64,000 nt of DNA from Bin55 sp965116055 (GCA_965116055.1 OZ220466.1:1178001-1242000), one strand, 5' to 3'; counted from the stretch's first letter, positions 53,918 to 63,004 are shown. The notes: generated from the sequence alone by a model not told the origin. A program made the numbers and translations.

Positions 53918-54411
53918 TGCGGCGTTTGTTAGCGGTCCTACTCGAAAACGAAGCCGGGGCGTTATCGCGGGTGATTGGGTTGTTTGCGCAACGAAATTAC
54001 AACATTGATTCGTTAACCGTGGCGCCAACGGAAGATCCGACATTGTCGCGCCTGACGCTGCTGACCGAAGGGGACGACCAAAAAATTGAACAGATCACAA
54101 AGCATCTGAATCGACTCATTGAGGTCGTTAAAGTCAATGACCTTACCGACGGGGCTCATATTGAGCGAGAATTGATGTTGATTAAAGTTCGTGCGGAAGG
54201 CCATGCGCATCGCGAGGAGATTTTCCGCACCTGCCAAATATTTCGGGGGACTACCGTTGATGTTGCGCCGGATTCGTATACGGTGCAAATTACAGGTCCG
54301 ACGGAGAAGCTGCTTGCGTTCATGCACGCTATAGGTGAGACATCAATAGTAGAAGTTGTACGGACGGGTGTTTCCGGCATCGGGCGCGGTGACAAGATTC
54401 TTGAACTCTAG
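53917..54411 (+). CDS. ilvH: Acetolactate synthase small (regulatory) subunit
   Basis: The 164-residue protein starts MRRLLAVLLENEAGALSRVIGLFAQRNYNI, the ACT domain that binds valine for feedback inhibition, and continues with the IlvH C-terminal domain. ATG 53917 lies within the ilvI stop (TGATG), so translation is coupled. A TTG one codon upstream is less likely. Confidence 0.95.
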   Translation: MRRLLAVLLENEAGALSRVIGLFAQRNYNIDSLTVAPTEDPTLSRLTLLTEGDDQKIEQITKHLNRLIEVVKVNDLTDGAHIERELMLIKVRAEGHAHREEIFRTCQIFRGTTVDVAPDSYTVQITGPTEKLLAFMHAIGETSIVEVVRTGVSGIGRGDKILEL

Positions 54412-54434
54412 CACTAATCATGACGGGGATTGCC

Positions 54435-55454
54435 ATGCAAGTTTATTATGACAAAGATGCAGATTTGTCGCTCATTCAAAGTATGCGAGTCGTTGTTGTT
54501 GGCTATGGCTCACAGGGTCATGCCCATGCCAACAATCTGCGGGATAGCGGCGTCACCAACATCCTGGTTGCACTACGTGATGGTTCGGGCTCGGCCATCA
54601 AGGCACAAAACGCTGGATTTAAAACCGACACGGTTGTGAAAGCAGTACGAGACGCTGATCTTGTGATGATCTTGACTCCTGACGAGCACCAGCGCACGAT
54701 TTACTCGAATGAAATTGAACCGAATATAAAGCAGGGAGCGACGATCGCCTTTGCCCATGGTTTTAACATACATTTTGGTCTGATCGAAGCACGTCAAGAT
54801 CTCGACGTGATCATGATCGCGCCTAAAGGCCCAGGCCATACGGTTCGTTCAACCTATACCGAAGGCGGCGGAGTGCCGTCGCTTATTGCAATTGGGCAGA
54901 ACTCTAGTGGTCAAGCTAAGGAAACGGCGTTGTCTTACGCGATGGCCATTGGTGCCGGTCGGGCGGGAATCATTGAAACAACATTTCGTGAGGAAACCGA
55001 AACGGATTTATTCGGCGAACAAGCTGTGCTTTGTGGCGGAGCCGCAGCGTTGGTTCAGGCTGGCTTTGAAACGCTCGTTGAAGCAGGCTATGCGCCTGAA
55101 ATGGCGTATTTCGAGTGCCTACACGAACTCAAATTGATCGTCGACTTTTTCTATGAAGGTGGCATCTCGAATATGTGGTATACCGTTTCCAATACGGCAG
55201 AATACGGTGGCTTAACGCGCGGGACGCGAATCGTCAACGAGGCAACCAAAGCCGAGATGAAGCGTATACTGAACGAAATTCAGAGTGGGAGTTTTGCTCG
55301 GGAGTTTGTGACTGAAAATCAAGCCGGTGCAACAACCATAAAAGCGATGCGACGACTCAGCCAAAACCATCCTATTGAGCAAGTTGGTCAACGCTTGCGT
55401 GCCATGATGCCTTGGATAGACGAAAATAAGTTGGTTGACAAATCGCGAAATTAA
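54435..55454 (+). CDS. ilvC: Ketol-acid reductoisomerase (class I)
   Basis: The 339-residue NADPH enzyme has the Rossmann motif GYGSQGHA at 23-30 and the metal-binding helix DLFGEQAVLCGG of KARI. It is the short (class I) form. ATG 54435 was chosen for the canonical MQVYYDKDADLSLI start, with GGGGA as ribosome binding site; ATG 54420 is an alternative. It produces dihydroxy-isovalerate and its isoleucine homologue. Confidence 0.97.
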   Translation: MQVYYDKDADLSLIQSMRVVVVGYGSQGHAHANNLRDSGVTNILVALRDGSGSAIKAQNAGFKTDTVVKAVRDADLVMILTPDEHQRTIYSNEIEPNIKQGATIAFAHGFNIHFGLIEARQDLDVIMIAPKGPGHTVRSTYTEGGGVPSLIAIGQNSSGQAKETALSYAMAIGAGRAGIIETTFREETETDLFGEQAVLCGGAAALVQAGFETLVEAGYAPEMAYFECLHELKLIVDFFYEGGISNMWYTVSNTAEYGGLTRGTRIVNEATKAEMKRILNEIQSGSFAREFVTENQAGATTIKAMRRLSQNHPIEQVGQRLRAMMPWIDENKLVDKSRN

Positions 55455-55458
55455 CTTG

Positions 55459-56253
55459 ATGAGTCAGAAGCGCAGCAAATTCTCGGTGGTCAGTAAGACG
55501 AGATCCATCGCTGCACAGAAAGGTCGCAGAGGAGTGTTTCTCCTCCCTAATGTCATCACCAGCGGTGCACTATTTGCTGGTTTCTTCTCTATCGTAGCAG
55601 CCACCGAAAGCAAATTTCTGTTAGCTGGAATCGCGTTATTTGTTGCCATGATTCTCGACGCGCTGGATGGTCGCGTTGCCCGCGTGATGAAAGCGGAAAG
55701 TGATTTCGGCAAGCAATACGACTCGTTATCCGATATGGTTGCATTCGGGGTCGCCCCCGGGGTGTTGGCGTTCGAATGGGGATTGAATTCGCTGAACCAG
55801 ATTGGTTGGGCGATGACATTCCTGTATATGGCATGCGCCGCCCTCAGACTTGCAAGATTCAATATTGCGGGCGACAGTACTTCGTTTAGCGGCCTACCTT
55901 CGACAATGGCATGCGGCGTCGTGGCCTCGGCGGTGTGGGTATGGGGTGATTTCTTTCAACATCCCCCGCATATATTCGTTGTCGTGTTAATGGGTGTGAT
56001 CGTTAGCGCGATTGCGCTGTTGATGGTCTCGAACATTCGTTACTACTCACCGAAACTATTCCGTATCAAGAGGCGTGTGCCGTATGTGTCGTTCGTTGTG
56101 TTGGTACTTGTGCTTGCAATTATTTTTGTAAATCCGCCGCTCGTGTTCTTTTTGTGCAGTATCGGCTACGCGCTATCCGGACCGGTTGGATTCGTTTGGC
56201 GCCGTTTCGTTGGCTCTCCTGAGAGCGGCGACGAAGCTGAAACCGGGATGTGA
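55459..56253 (+). CDS. pssA: CDP-diacylglycerol-serine O-phosphatidyltransferase
   Basis: The 264-residue membrane enzyme has the CDP-alcohol phosphotransferase motif (D70-G71, A74-R75, G84, D88, D92) in DALDGRVARVM...GKQYDSLSD and about seven helices. It makes phosphatidylserine, the precursor of phosphatidylethanolamine. ATG 55459 starts 5 nt after the ilvC stop. Linkage to ilvC is seen in Pseudomonas. Confidence 0.93.
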   Translation: MSQKRSKFSVVSKTRSIAAQKGRRGVFLLPNVITSGALFAGFFSIVAATESKFLLAGIALFVAMILDALDGRVARVMKAESDFGKQYDSLSDMVAFGVAPGVLAFEWGLNSLNQIGWAMTFLYMACAALRLARFNIAGDSTSFSGLPSTMACGVVASAVWVWGDFFQHPPHIFVVVLMGVIVSAIALLMVSNIRYYSPKLFRIKRRVPYVSFVVLVLVLAIIFVNPPLVFFLCSIGYALSGPVGFVWRRFVGSPESGDEAETGM

Positions 56254-56331
56254 TCGTGTCGCTTTGGACGAATGTATCGCAACTTTGCCAATGAAATGTA
56301 ATCCAAATTAATGTACTGAGAGAGCAAAGTC

Positions 56332-57294
56332 ATGTTAATTCGAGTTCCTGTCAAGCATGAGCCCAAACCGTCGTCAATTACGCCAGAAGGTGTCTATCGT
56401 TCTCGTCGCGAGATATTAAAGAGCACCGGTGTAGCAATAGCGGCCACAACGGTTCTCCCGGTACATGCGCTACCTCCTGACTGGATCAATCGCCGCGGAT
56501 TTACCAAACATGAACCGGTGCCGGAACTTGAAATTACGCCTGAGCCCTACACAACTCAATACAACAACTTTTACGAGTTCGGCACAGATAAAGATGACCC
56601 AGCGCGCTACGCCGGTGAAATGACGATTGAGCCATGGTCCGTGGAGGTGACAGGATTAGTCGCAAAACCTGGTGTGTACGCCCTTGAGGATGTTTTAGCT
56701 GGCATTCCACTTGAAGAACGAATTTATCGATTACGCTGTGTGGAAGCATGGTCTGCGGTCATTCCATGGGTTGGTGTGCCCGTTCATAAAGTGCTGAGAA
56801 AATTCGAGCCACTTGGCTCAGCTAAGTACGTTCAGTTTACGACACATTTGAATCAAGATGAAATGCGCGGAACTCGTTCGTTTTTTAGTAGCATCGACTT
56901 TCCATATGTCGAAGGATTACGTTTAGACGAAGCGAATCATGACTTGACCATCTTTGCAGTAGGGATGTACGGGAGCAATTTACTCAACCAAAATGGTGCG
57001 CCATTTCGGTTAGTTGTACCATGGAAGTACGGTTTTAAGAGTATCAAGTCAATTGTTAAGATCGAGTTTACGGAGCGTCAGCCGCCAACGACTTGGAATC
57101 TAAGTGCACCGAAAGAATACGGCTTCTACTCGAACGTTAATCCTGAAGTTGACCACCCGCGCTGGTCGCAGGCCAAGGAACGAGTCTTAGGGTCGGGTTT
57201 GTTCGCTCGCCATCAACCCACTTTAATGTTCAATGGTTATGCTGATCAGGTCGCGTCTCTCTATGAAGGTATGAATCTTCGACGTAACTATTGA
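56332..57294 (+). CDS. msrP: Protein-methionine-sulfoxide reductase catalytic subunit MsrP
   Basis: The 320-residue molybdopterin protein has a Tat-type leader (SRREILK, Arg25-Arg26, then a mild hydrophobic stretch) and the molybdenum ligand Cys136 in LRCVEAWS. It repairs oxidised methionine in periplasmic proteins. The heme-binding membrane partner msrQ, normally adjacent, is not found downstream. Position after pssA matches Pseudomonas. Confidence 0.94.
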   Translation: MLIRVPVKHEPKPSSITPEGVYRSRREILKSTGVAIAATTVLPVHALPPDWINRRGFTKHEPVPELEITPEPYTTQYNNFYEFGTDKDDPARYAGEMTIEPWSVEVTGLVAKPGVYALEDVLAGIPLEERIYRLRCVEAWSAVIPWVGVPVHKVLRKFEPLGSAKYVQFTTHLNQDEMRGTRSFFSSIDFPYVEGLRLDEANHDLTIFAVGMYGSNLLNQNGAPFRLVVPWKYGFKSIKSIVKIEFTERQPPTTWNLSAPKEYGFYSNVNPEVDHPRWSQAKERVLGSGLFARHQPTLMFNGYADQVASLYEGMNLRRNY

Positions 57295-57446
57295 TCTTCA
57301 GTCGGTGACTCGTAACAGGGCAGTGGTTGTGTATCCTGATCTAATGAAAGGCTGTTGGGCGAAAGCACTGATACATATGACGCTGCAACGGATGCATGGC
57401 GCAGAGCCAAATGATTGACAACTCTCGCTAAATTACGCAGTAATGC

Positions 57447-57474
57447 CTGATGCAGCCCTTAAGGGCTGCATCAG
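57447..57474. terminator. Perfect 28-bp palindrome, probable bidirectional terminator
   Basis: CTGATGCAGCCC and GGGCTGCATCAG flank TTAA, a perfect 28-bp palindrome. It lies between the convergent msrP and TauD-family genes, and is flanked by AT-rich sequence on the right (AATAAATG). Position and strength suit a shared terminator, though neither side has a long T run. Confidence 0.65.
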
Positions 57475-57535
57475 AATAAATGTAGGCTAATTAATTCCTA
57501 CCGGGATATGCCCGACAAGAGTTGTTAGTGAAGCA

Positions 57536-58396
57536 TTAGCGCGACGGTCGTTCGTCGCATAAAACGGCAACACGGTGTAATTCGCGTTCTTCAAAGCCAT
57601 AGTCGGGTGGGGCACAATGTTGTACACAGCGGTTATCCCAGATCGATAAAGTACCGACTTCATACCTAACGCGTGCTTGGTATCGAACGCGTGTGCAGTG
57701 TTCGTAAAGCATATTAAGAATGCCTTTGCTTTCGACTGCCGGCAAGTCTGCGAGCCTACGCGTGAAGCCATGATTGACGTATAGCGCTTTACGGCCTGTC
57801 TCTGGATGACGTATGACTACAGGATGACGGGAGGGTTTGCGTATTAAGTCGATGTCAAAGTTGCGACCGTCATGTTCTGCATCAAGCTTTTCGAGAAGTT
57901 CTTTCACAGGGGATGATAAATCTTCATACGCCAGATATTGCGATGCATACACTGTGTCGCCGCCAACAGACGGGATTGTCCGCGCAAGTAGCATGGAAAT
58001 TTTCGGTGGTATTTCTTTCCAGCTAACGTCGGAATGCCAACCTTCGGCGCTCCCGCGACGTTTCGGACCGGATCGAATATTCAGCATGTCGTCGAATCCT
58101 TCGACCGTTGGCGAATAGCCGTGCACATCAAGGTTGCCCCATCGAAGTCCGAAATCACGTAGATCGTCATCCGATAGATGTGCTTGTCCATGAATAGCAA
58201 GAACTGAGTACTGCATCAACAACGAATGTACAGTTTTAAAACCATTGTCGTCAAGCGCATTGAGATCAAGACCGCGTACTTCAGCGCCGAGTGCGCCGCT
58301 TAAGGGACGTACGTCAAGGTCTAAATCCACGTTTTGATTGGTGTCATAAGCAGGTTCAGCCACGGGAATCTCCATAGTCAAATTTGTAACGGCCAC
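57536..58396 (-). CDS. TauD/TfdA-family 2-oxoglutarate dioxygenase
   Basis: The 286-residue Fe(II)/2OG enzyme has the iron ligands H121 and D123 (HSDVSW) and the distal His in NRCVQHCAPPDY; the 2OG-binding Arg is in ELHRVAV. Family members release sulfite from taurine or oxidise herbicides and other small acids; the substrate cannot be told. The start is GTG at 58396, with an ATG seven codons later. A palindrome and a structured RNA lie upstream. Confidence 0.88.
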   Translation of the reverse strand: MAVTNLTMEIPVAEPAYDTNQNVDLDLDVRPLSGALGAEVRGLDLNALDDNGFKTVHSLLMQYSVLAIHGQAHLSDDDLRDFGLRWGNLDVHGYSPTVEGFDDMLNIRSGPKRRGSAEGWHSDVSWKEIPPKISMLLARTIPSVGGDTVYASQYLAYEDLSSPVKELLEKLDAEHDGRNFDIDLIRKPSRHPVVIRHPETGRKALYVNHGFTRRLADLPAVESKGILNMLYEHCTRVRYQARVRYEVGTLSIWDNRCVQHCAPPDYGFEERELHRVAVLCDERPSR

Positions 58397-58502
58397 TCAA
58401 AGGTTGCGCCGCGTTAGTTCTGCATAACAAGACGCGCGGTTCAATGACCGAGAAACTTGCCATTGTTCATTGTATGCACGGAAGATCGCGGAATTCGCGC
58501 TG

Positions 58503-58516
58503 TTTGTTATAACAAA
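58503..58516. promoter_or_regulatory. 14-bp palindrome upstream of the TauD-family gene
   Basis: TTTGTTATAACAAA is a perfect palindrome, 107 nt upstream of the dioxygenase start. Its AT-rich symmetric form resembles dimeric repressor operators (GntR- or LysR-like), but no regulator was matched. Confidence 0.35.
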
Positions 58517-58591
58517 TGTTCGTATTTGAAGTCTAACCGTTAGTTGTAACTTGACCGGATGCCTTTGGTCTAATTAATCGTATAAGTAAAA

Positions 58592-58681
58592 CGCTCAGCG
58601 GCGGTAAACCCAAGGGAAGGTGCCACCAGACTCCCTGCGACCAAGCAAGGAAGGCTTATGAGCTTCGACTGCCGCTGAGCG
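58592..58681 (-). ncRNA. Branched structured RNA element / long-stem terminator
   Basis: A 14-bp closing stem pairs 58592-58605 (CGCTCAGCGGCGGT) with 58668-58681 (ACTGCCGCTGAGCG). Inside are two hairpins: AGGGA/TCCCT (58613-58617 with 58632-58636) holding GGTG/CACC, and GAAG-CT/AG-CTTC (58650-58666). This forms a three-way junction. On the minus strand the stem is followed by TTTTACTT, so it may end transcription of the small ORF 24 nt upstream, or act as a leader for the dioxygenase gene. No known riboswitch was recognised. Confidence 0.5.
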
Positions 58682-58705
58682 CCAAGGTTCGAATTCGTTC
58701 GTAAT

Positions 58706-58882
58706 TTATGCCTCCTCGGTTAGAATTGATATAGAAAGAAGGACTGGCCATTCCTTGAGCTTCCGTTTACGACTTACGGCCGTTGCTCTTGACCGGGTGC
58801 CGCCTGCACCCGGCGAAATTGCGTCCATGCGGACCAGTCCAAATTGCATGAACCATGGAACTTGCTGGTCTATAGCAAGCAT
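58706..58882 (-). CDS. 58-residue protein of unknown function
   Basis: ATG 58882 is preceded by a strong ribosome binding site (GGAGG, 6-nt spacer). The product starts MLAIDQQVPWFMQFG, has a basic middle (SRKRKLKEW) and a hydrophobic-acidic end. No family is recognised. The same DNA can fold: GGACTGGCC (58741-58749) pairs with 58831-58840 apart from one bulged A, and CCGGGTGC/GCACCCGG forms a hairpin at 58793-58813. It could therefore be a structured RNA instead of, or as well as, a coding gene. A promoter lies just upstream. Confidence 0.45.
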   Translation of the reverse strand: MLAIDQQVPWFMQFGLVRMDAISPGAGGTRSRATAVSRKRKLKEWPVLLSISILTEEA

Positions 58883-58938
58883 CTTCTCCCTCCATCGCTC
58901 ATGCTGAATTCCATCTTTGTTTATTTATTGTCTAGTCT

Positions 58939-58967
58939 ATCTTATAGATTGTGTCAAGCCTTGTCAA
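58939..58967 (-). promoter_or_regulatory. Strong sigma-70-like promoter with direct repeat
   Basis: On the minus strand a perfect -35 TTGACA (58967-58962) is followed after 17 nt by TAAGAT (58944-58939). A second TTGACA at 58957-58952 makes a 10-nt direct repeat CTTGACA. It sits between the MerR-type gene stop and the 58-codon ORF, so it should drive the latter. The repeat or the nearby dyad may be a regulator site. Confidence 0.5.
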
Positions 58968-58975
58968 GCTAAATT

Positions 58976-59950
58976 TTACTCTGATGATTCTAAAGAAGCG
59001 TCACTCATGAGTTCTAAACAAGCAGCCAGTTCCTCGTGAACTGAGCGAAGCCGATGCGTCAATTGATTTGCATGCGGTTCTTTGACTACATGTTGGGAAG
59101 CTTCACGTTGAGCAAGACCGTTGATGTCCGCAATGCGCTGATAGAGATTCGCAATATCTGCAACGGCAATGCCGCCGATTCGCTCATTGGAGCGTGCGAG
59201 ACGCGCTAATTCCACGGAAGGAATAATGGTGGACAAACTATTGACGACTTCGTTTTGCATCTCAAACGCTTTGCGAATTTCAGATAACACCGACTTCCAG
59301 GTTAGGTTTGTGCCGTCCAATAGAGAAACGCCTTTTTGTTGTGCTTCTTGTGTGTATTGGCTAAACGTCGTGGGATCATTCAAAAACGAAACAGCGATCA
59401 AATGGCACTCAGGATGATTGAGTTGGTCGATGCGTTCTCGCAGCGTTCTGATAAAGTGGAGATCCCAAACTGATGGGAGTTCTATGACGGCCATATTCAG
59501 ACTATCGTGCTGTAGCCTGGCAACGTATTTGTAGAAGGTTTCGATATCATCAATATTCGGTGCGACGGTGTTAACTTCGTCTTCAATACTTGTATCACGT
59601 ATCGCCATGAGCCTCCAGCCAACGATTACAGCGGTCGTGTTTGAGCGTAATTCGGGCATTGCCTGGAGTCCTGGGGTCTCATGCAATTCGGTGACATGCT
59701 GTTGAAGTTCTGCGTCGCTCTTGACACACAGTTCGCCAATGGAATAACCCATACCAGATTGGAGCAGTGTATTGAGCACTTTCATTCGTTCAACTTGAGT
59801 CGCGGTGTAATACCGAGTGTTACCTACACGTCGAATCGGTTCGAACTGCCCGCGGTTATCCCATGCGCGCAGGGTTTCAATGCGGATTCCAGACATCCGA
59901 CTAGCCGTACTGATCTTCACTAGGTTTTGTCGGTGTCTTTCTTGCTGCAT
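58976..59950 (-). CDS. MerR-family transcriptional regulator with large C-terminal domain
   Basis: The 324-residue protein has an N-terminal MerR winged helix (about 12-80: KISTASRMSGIRIETLRAW, then NTRYYTATQVERMKVL) and a 240-residue C-terminal part that resembles the layout of CarA/LitR-type regulators. The cobalamin-binding DxHxxG/ExxH residues of light-sensing CarH are not seen, so B12 binding is unlikely. The C-terminus ends in a heptad-like helical region. It is divergent from the acyl-CoA synthetase gene and precedes the small ORF unit. Confidence 0.82.
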   Translation of the reverse strand: MQQERHRQNLVKISTASRMSGIRIETLRAWDNRGQFEPIRRVGNTRYYTATQVERMKVLNTLLQSGMGYSIGELCVKSDAELQQHVTELHETPGLQAMPELRSNTTAVIVGWRLMAIRDTSIEDEVNTVAPNIDDIETFYKYVARLQHDSLNMAVIELPSVWDLHFIRTLRERIDQLNHPECHLIAVSFLNDPTTFSQYTQEAQQKGVSLLDGTNLTWKSVLSEIRKAFEMQNEVVNSLSTIIPSVELARLARSNERIGGIAVADIANLYQRIADINGLAQREASQHVVKEPHANQLTHRLRSVHEELAACLELMSDASLESSE

Positions 59951-60205
59951 GACGCTTTATCAAATTGAACTGAGTAGATGGAATAGATTGTAAAGGATAT
60001 GTTTACTTAATACAAGCTGATGTTTAGTGTGTATTTATATAGTATTCATTTGAATTAAGAACGGGGCTTTGTAGTTGTCGAGCTGACGATCGAAAGGTAG
60101 AAGATTCCCGGCTAGTTGTTAAGTCTGTATTTTATTCTTCTTGTTAGTTCGTAGTCACTATGTTACTAATATGATACAAACTCTTTGTTACACGTAGCTT
60201 CCCGC

Positions 60206-61744
60206 ATGTATACACGAATTGGTGATCTGCTTGATCGTCGCGCTTTCCTATCACCAGAGCGAGTCGGCTACATTGACGAATTAGGCGAAAGATTGACCTA
60301 CCGGCAGCTTAATGACCGCTGTAATCGAATCGGTAACGCACTATTAGCCCGTGGGATCAAACAAGGCGAACGCGTGGCGCTGTTACTGATGAACAGCAGT
60401 GAGTTTCTTGAATTATTTTTCGCACTCGGAAGAATCGGTTGCGTTGTGGTACCGCTGAATTGGCGTCTTGTGGCGGACGAACTTGAGTTTATTTTGAAAG
60501 ATAGCGGGTCGACCAAACTTGTATTCAGCGATGAGTTTAGTGAAACTGTCATTGAGTTGCATGCTCGTGGGGATAAAACTGATGTTCGCGAGTGGTTGCA
60601 TGTCACGGACGGCGACGTATTACCGTTTGCGACGAACTACCGATCCTGTCGAGACCAAAGCGGTAAAGATATGCCAAGTGTCTCACCGAGATTAGACGAT
60701 GTGCTCTACATCATGTATACCTCAGGTACGACGGGATTGCCAAAAGGCGTGGTACACACCCACCGAACGGCATTCGCGGGTGCTTTGACAATTGCCGCTA
60801 CGACATATTTCCGCGAAAGCGATGTGTTTTTATCACCCCTACCAATGTTTCACGTTGGCGCACTGACGCCTTTGACGTTAACAGTTTACCGCGGTATTGC
60901 GGCAGTGGTTATGCGGAATTTCGACCCGCTTAAGGCGTGGCAATTGGTTGAACGCGAGCAAGTCACCACTGGCTTACTCGTACCTGCCATGATGAATTTC
61001 ATGTTACAGGTGCCGGAATTTCAACGATTCAAAATCGACCAATGGCGATGGGTTATGACCGGCGCTGCACCAGTACCTTATGCCGCCATTGAAGCGTTCG
61101 CGAATCTGGACATTGATGTCATGCAAGTCTACGGTTTGACGGAGTCGTGCGGCCCGGCTTGTTTGTGTTCTGGCGCGGAGTCGCTTACACGTATTGGTAC
61201 GACGGGAAGATCATTTTTTCACACGGACGTAAAGATCGTGCGGCCCGATGGGTCGTTATGCACCCCGGATGAAGCAGGAGAAGTGCTCGTACGAGGCGAA
61301 CATGTGATGCGCGAGTACTGGAATCGCCCCGAGGCCACAGCCGAGACGATTGTCAATGGCTGGCTGCACACTGGCGATGTCGGAACTATGGACGAAGATG
61401 GATTCGTTTATATCCAGGATCGGCTTAAGGACATGATCATTTCTGGCGGTGAAAACGTGTATCCTGCGGAAATCGAAAATCTGCTATTGGCGCTTGACGG
61501 CGTGAGTGATTGCGGCGTTATTGGGCAACCGAGTGATCGGTGGGGAGAAAGTCCGTTTGCATTGATTGTTAAGAGCGATGCATCAATGACGCAAGTTTCG
61601 GTTATGAACTATCTGGACGGAAAGCTGGCACGCTTCAAAATGCCTTGTGGCGTCGCGTTTGTTGACGAAATTCCTCGTAATCCAAGTGGCAAGATTCTGA
61701 AACGGATTTTGCGCGAGCAGTATCCAGGTCCGGCTCCGGTATAG
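60206..61744 (+). CDS. Acyl-CoA synthetase (AMP-forming)
   Basis: The 512-residue ANL-superfamily enzyme has the ATP motif YTSGTTGLPKG at 171-181, QVYGLTESCG, LHTGDVG and the catalytic Lys in PSGKILKR near the end. It activates a fatty or aromatic acid to its CoA ester. ATG 60206 was preferred to TTG 60185. It is followed 4 nt later by a phosphotransferase gene, a common pairing in acyl-CoA catabolism. Confidence 0.92.
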   Translation: MYTRIGDLLDRRAFLSPERVGYIDELGERLTYRQLNDRCNRIGNALLARGIKQGERVALLLMNSSEFLELFFALGRIGCVVVPLNWRLVADELEFILKDSGSTKLVFSDEFSETVIELHARGDKTDVREWLHVTDGDVLPFATNYRSCRDQSGKDMPSVSPRLDDVLYIMYTSGTTGLPKGVVHTHRTAFAGALTIAATTYFRESDVFLSPLPMFHVGALTPLTLTVYRGIAAVVMRNFDPLKAWQLVEREQVTTGLLVPAMMNFMLQVPEFQRFKIDQWRWVMTGAAPVPYAAIEAFANLDIDVMQVYGLTESCGPACLCSGAESLTRIGTTGRSFFHTDVKIVRPDGSLCTPDEAGEVLVRGEHVMREYWNRPEATAETIVNGWLHTGDVGTMDEDGFVYIQDRLKDMIISGGENVYPAEIENLLLALDGVSDCGVIGQPSDRWGESPFALIVKSDASMTQVSVMNYLDGKLARFKMPCGVAFVDEIPRNPSGKILKRILREQYPGPAPV

Positions 61745-61748
61745 CACT

Positions 61749-62750
61749 GTGCCCCTTGAAGAGTTGAAGCGTCGACTGATGCTATTTTGCGAGACGCATT
61801 TCGAAGAGGCAGTTATTAGCGTCGAAAATGTTCGCAACATGCCTGGTCATGCTGGATTCTCCTATGGGTTTGATGTCGTCACCGCAAGCGGTATAACGAG
61901 ATGGTTTATCCGTCTGCCGCCACCAAACGTCAATTGGCGCGGAACAGCTGATGTGTTAAGACAGGTTGAAGTACTCAAGGCGTTAGATGCAACCAGCGTG
62001 CCACATTGCTCAGTGCAATGGTCAGGTGACGATCTGCAATGGTTCGGATGTCCGTATTTCATCGTACCTTTCCTGGAAGGGGACACTCTTAAAGTCGCGC
62101 CAGGCGAGTGGGCAAGCAAACTTGGCGATTCGCAATTAGCCGATCTCGGTCGTCAAATCATGAGTGCACTGGCCGAGGTGCACCGCGTGCCCTTAACGGA
62201 TGTTCCGTACCTAGGTGAACCTGTGCCGTTTGATTACGATGTCGAAAGGTGGGATCGTTTTTACGAACGGGCGGCCGACCCGCACTTGCTAGCGCAAGCG
62301 CCGGCATGTCGTCAACGATTGCTTGAAACGCTCCCTCACAATGCGCCGGTTGGGATATTTCACGGCGACTTTCAAACATCAAATATGCTATGTTCGTTCG
62401 ATGGTCGACTGTTGGCGGTGATCGACTGGGAACTTACGGGTGTAGGCGCAACGTTAAACGATGTAGGTTGGATTTGCACATTTAGCGATCCGCATGCCTG
62501 GTCGACTGAGCAAGGCGGTCGGCCGATGTTTCTCAATCCGTCAACTTTATCCGACTTTTACGTCGAAGCCTATGGCGCCCCTTTACCGGACATTCGTTGG
62601 TTTCGCGCGTTGGCGGCGTATAAGTTTGCGATCATCACGGGTTTCAACTTGAGCTTGCATCGGCGGGGGAAACGCCCAGATCCTAGTTGGGAACAGACTG
62701 CACTTTCGATAACCCCACTCATCAATCGCGCACTTGAATTGTTGGGGTAG
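61749..62750 (+). CDS. Phosphotransferase family protein (APH/ACAD10-like)
   Basis: The 333-residue protein has the aminoglycoside-phosphotransferase/choline-kinase fold: the Brenner-type catalytic motif HGDFQTSN and DWELTGVG for metal binding. Homologues beside acyl-CoA dehydrogenases or synthetases phosphorylate hydroxyacyl substrates. The start is GTG at 61749. It is probably co-transcribed with the acyl-CoA synthetase. Confidence 0.86.
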   Translation: MPLEELKRRLMLFCETHFEEAVISVENVRNMPGHAGFSYGFDVVTASGITRWFIRLPPPNVNWRGTADVLRQVEVLKALDATSVPHCSVQWSGDDLQWFGCPYFIVPFLEGDTLKVAPGEWASKLGDSQLADLGRQIMSALAEVHRVPLTDVPYLGEPVPFDYDVERWDRFYERAADPHLLAQAPACRQRLLETLPHNAPVGIFHGDFQTSNMLCSFDGRLLAVIDWELTGVGATLNDVGWICTFSDPHAWSTEQGGRPMFLNPSTLSDFYVEAYGAPLPDIRWFRALAAYKFAIITGFNLSLHRRGKRPDPSWEQTALSITPLINRALELLG

Positions 62751-63004
62751 CCGTTGCTTCCTTGAGCAGACAGAGTTTGAATTGTTCTCCTCAGCTAACC
62801 GTTCGCGTGCGTTGAGTGAAATTGAGCGTCATTCGTCTCCCGTCTTGTTCGGAGGATAAAAGCCACTATAGCAATTCTTCCGTTCGAAATCAGTAGTCAC
62901 CACCTAGCCGTTCGTAAGTTGTTGTTGCCGTTGTTTTCGTAGTGCATATCCAAAATCAGGAGCACAAGGATTTCACCTAGACAAGCAGTACTTCAAATGA
63001 GTGA

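Noticed and set aside
58592..58681. Cobalamin riboswitch on the plus strand (GGGAAGGTG...GCCACC resemblance)
   Set aside because: The conserved B12 box and the expected core spacing are not present, and no plus-strand gene follows; the match covers only short purine-rich motifs.
58976..59950. B12-binding photoreceptor of the CarH type
   Set aside because: The MerR head fits, but the cobalamin-binding His/Glu motif is not found in the C-terminal domain.
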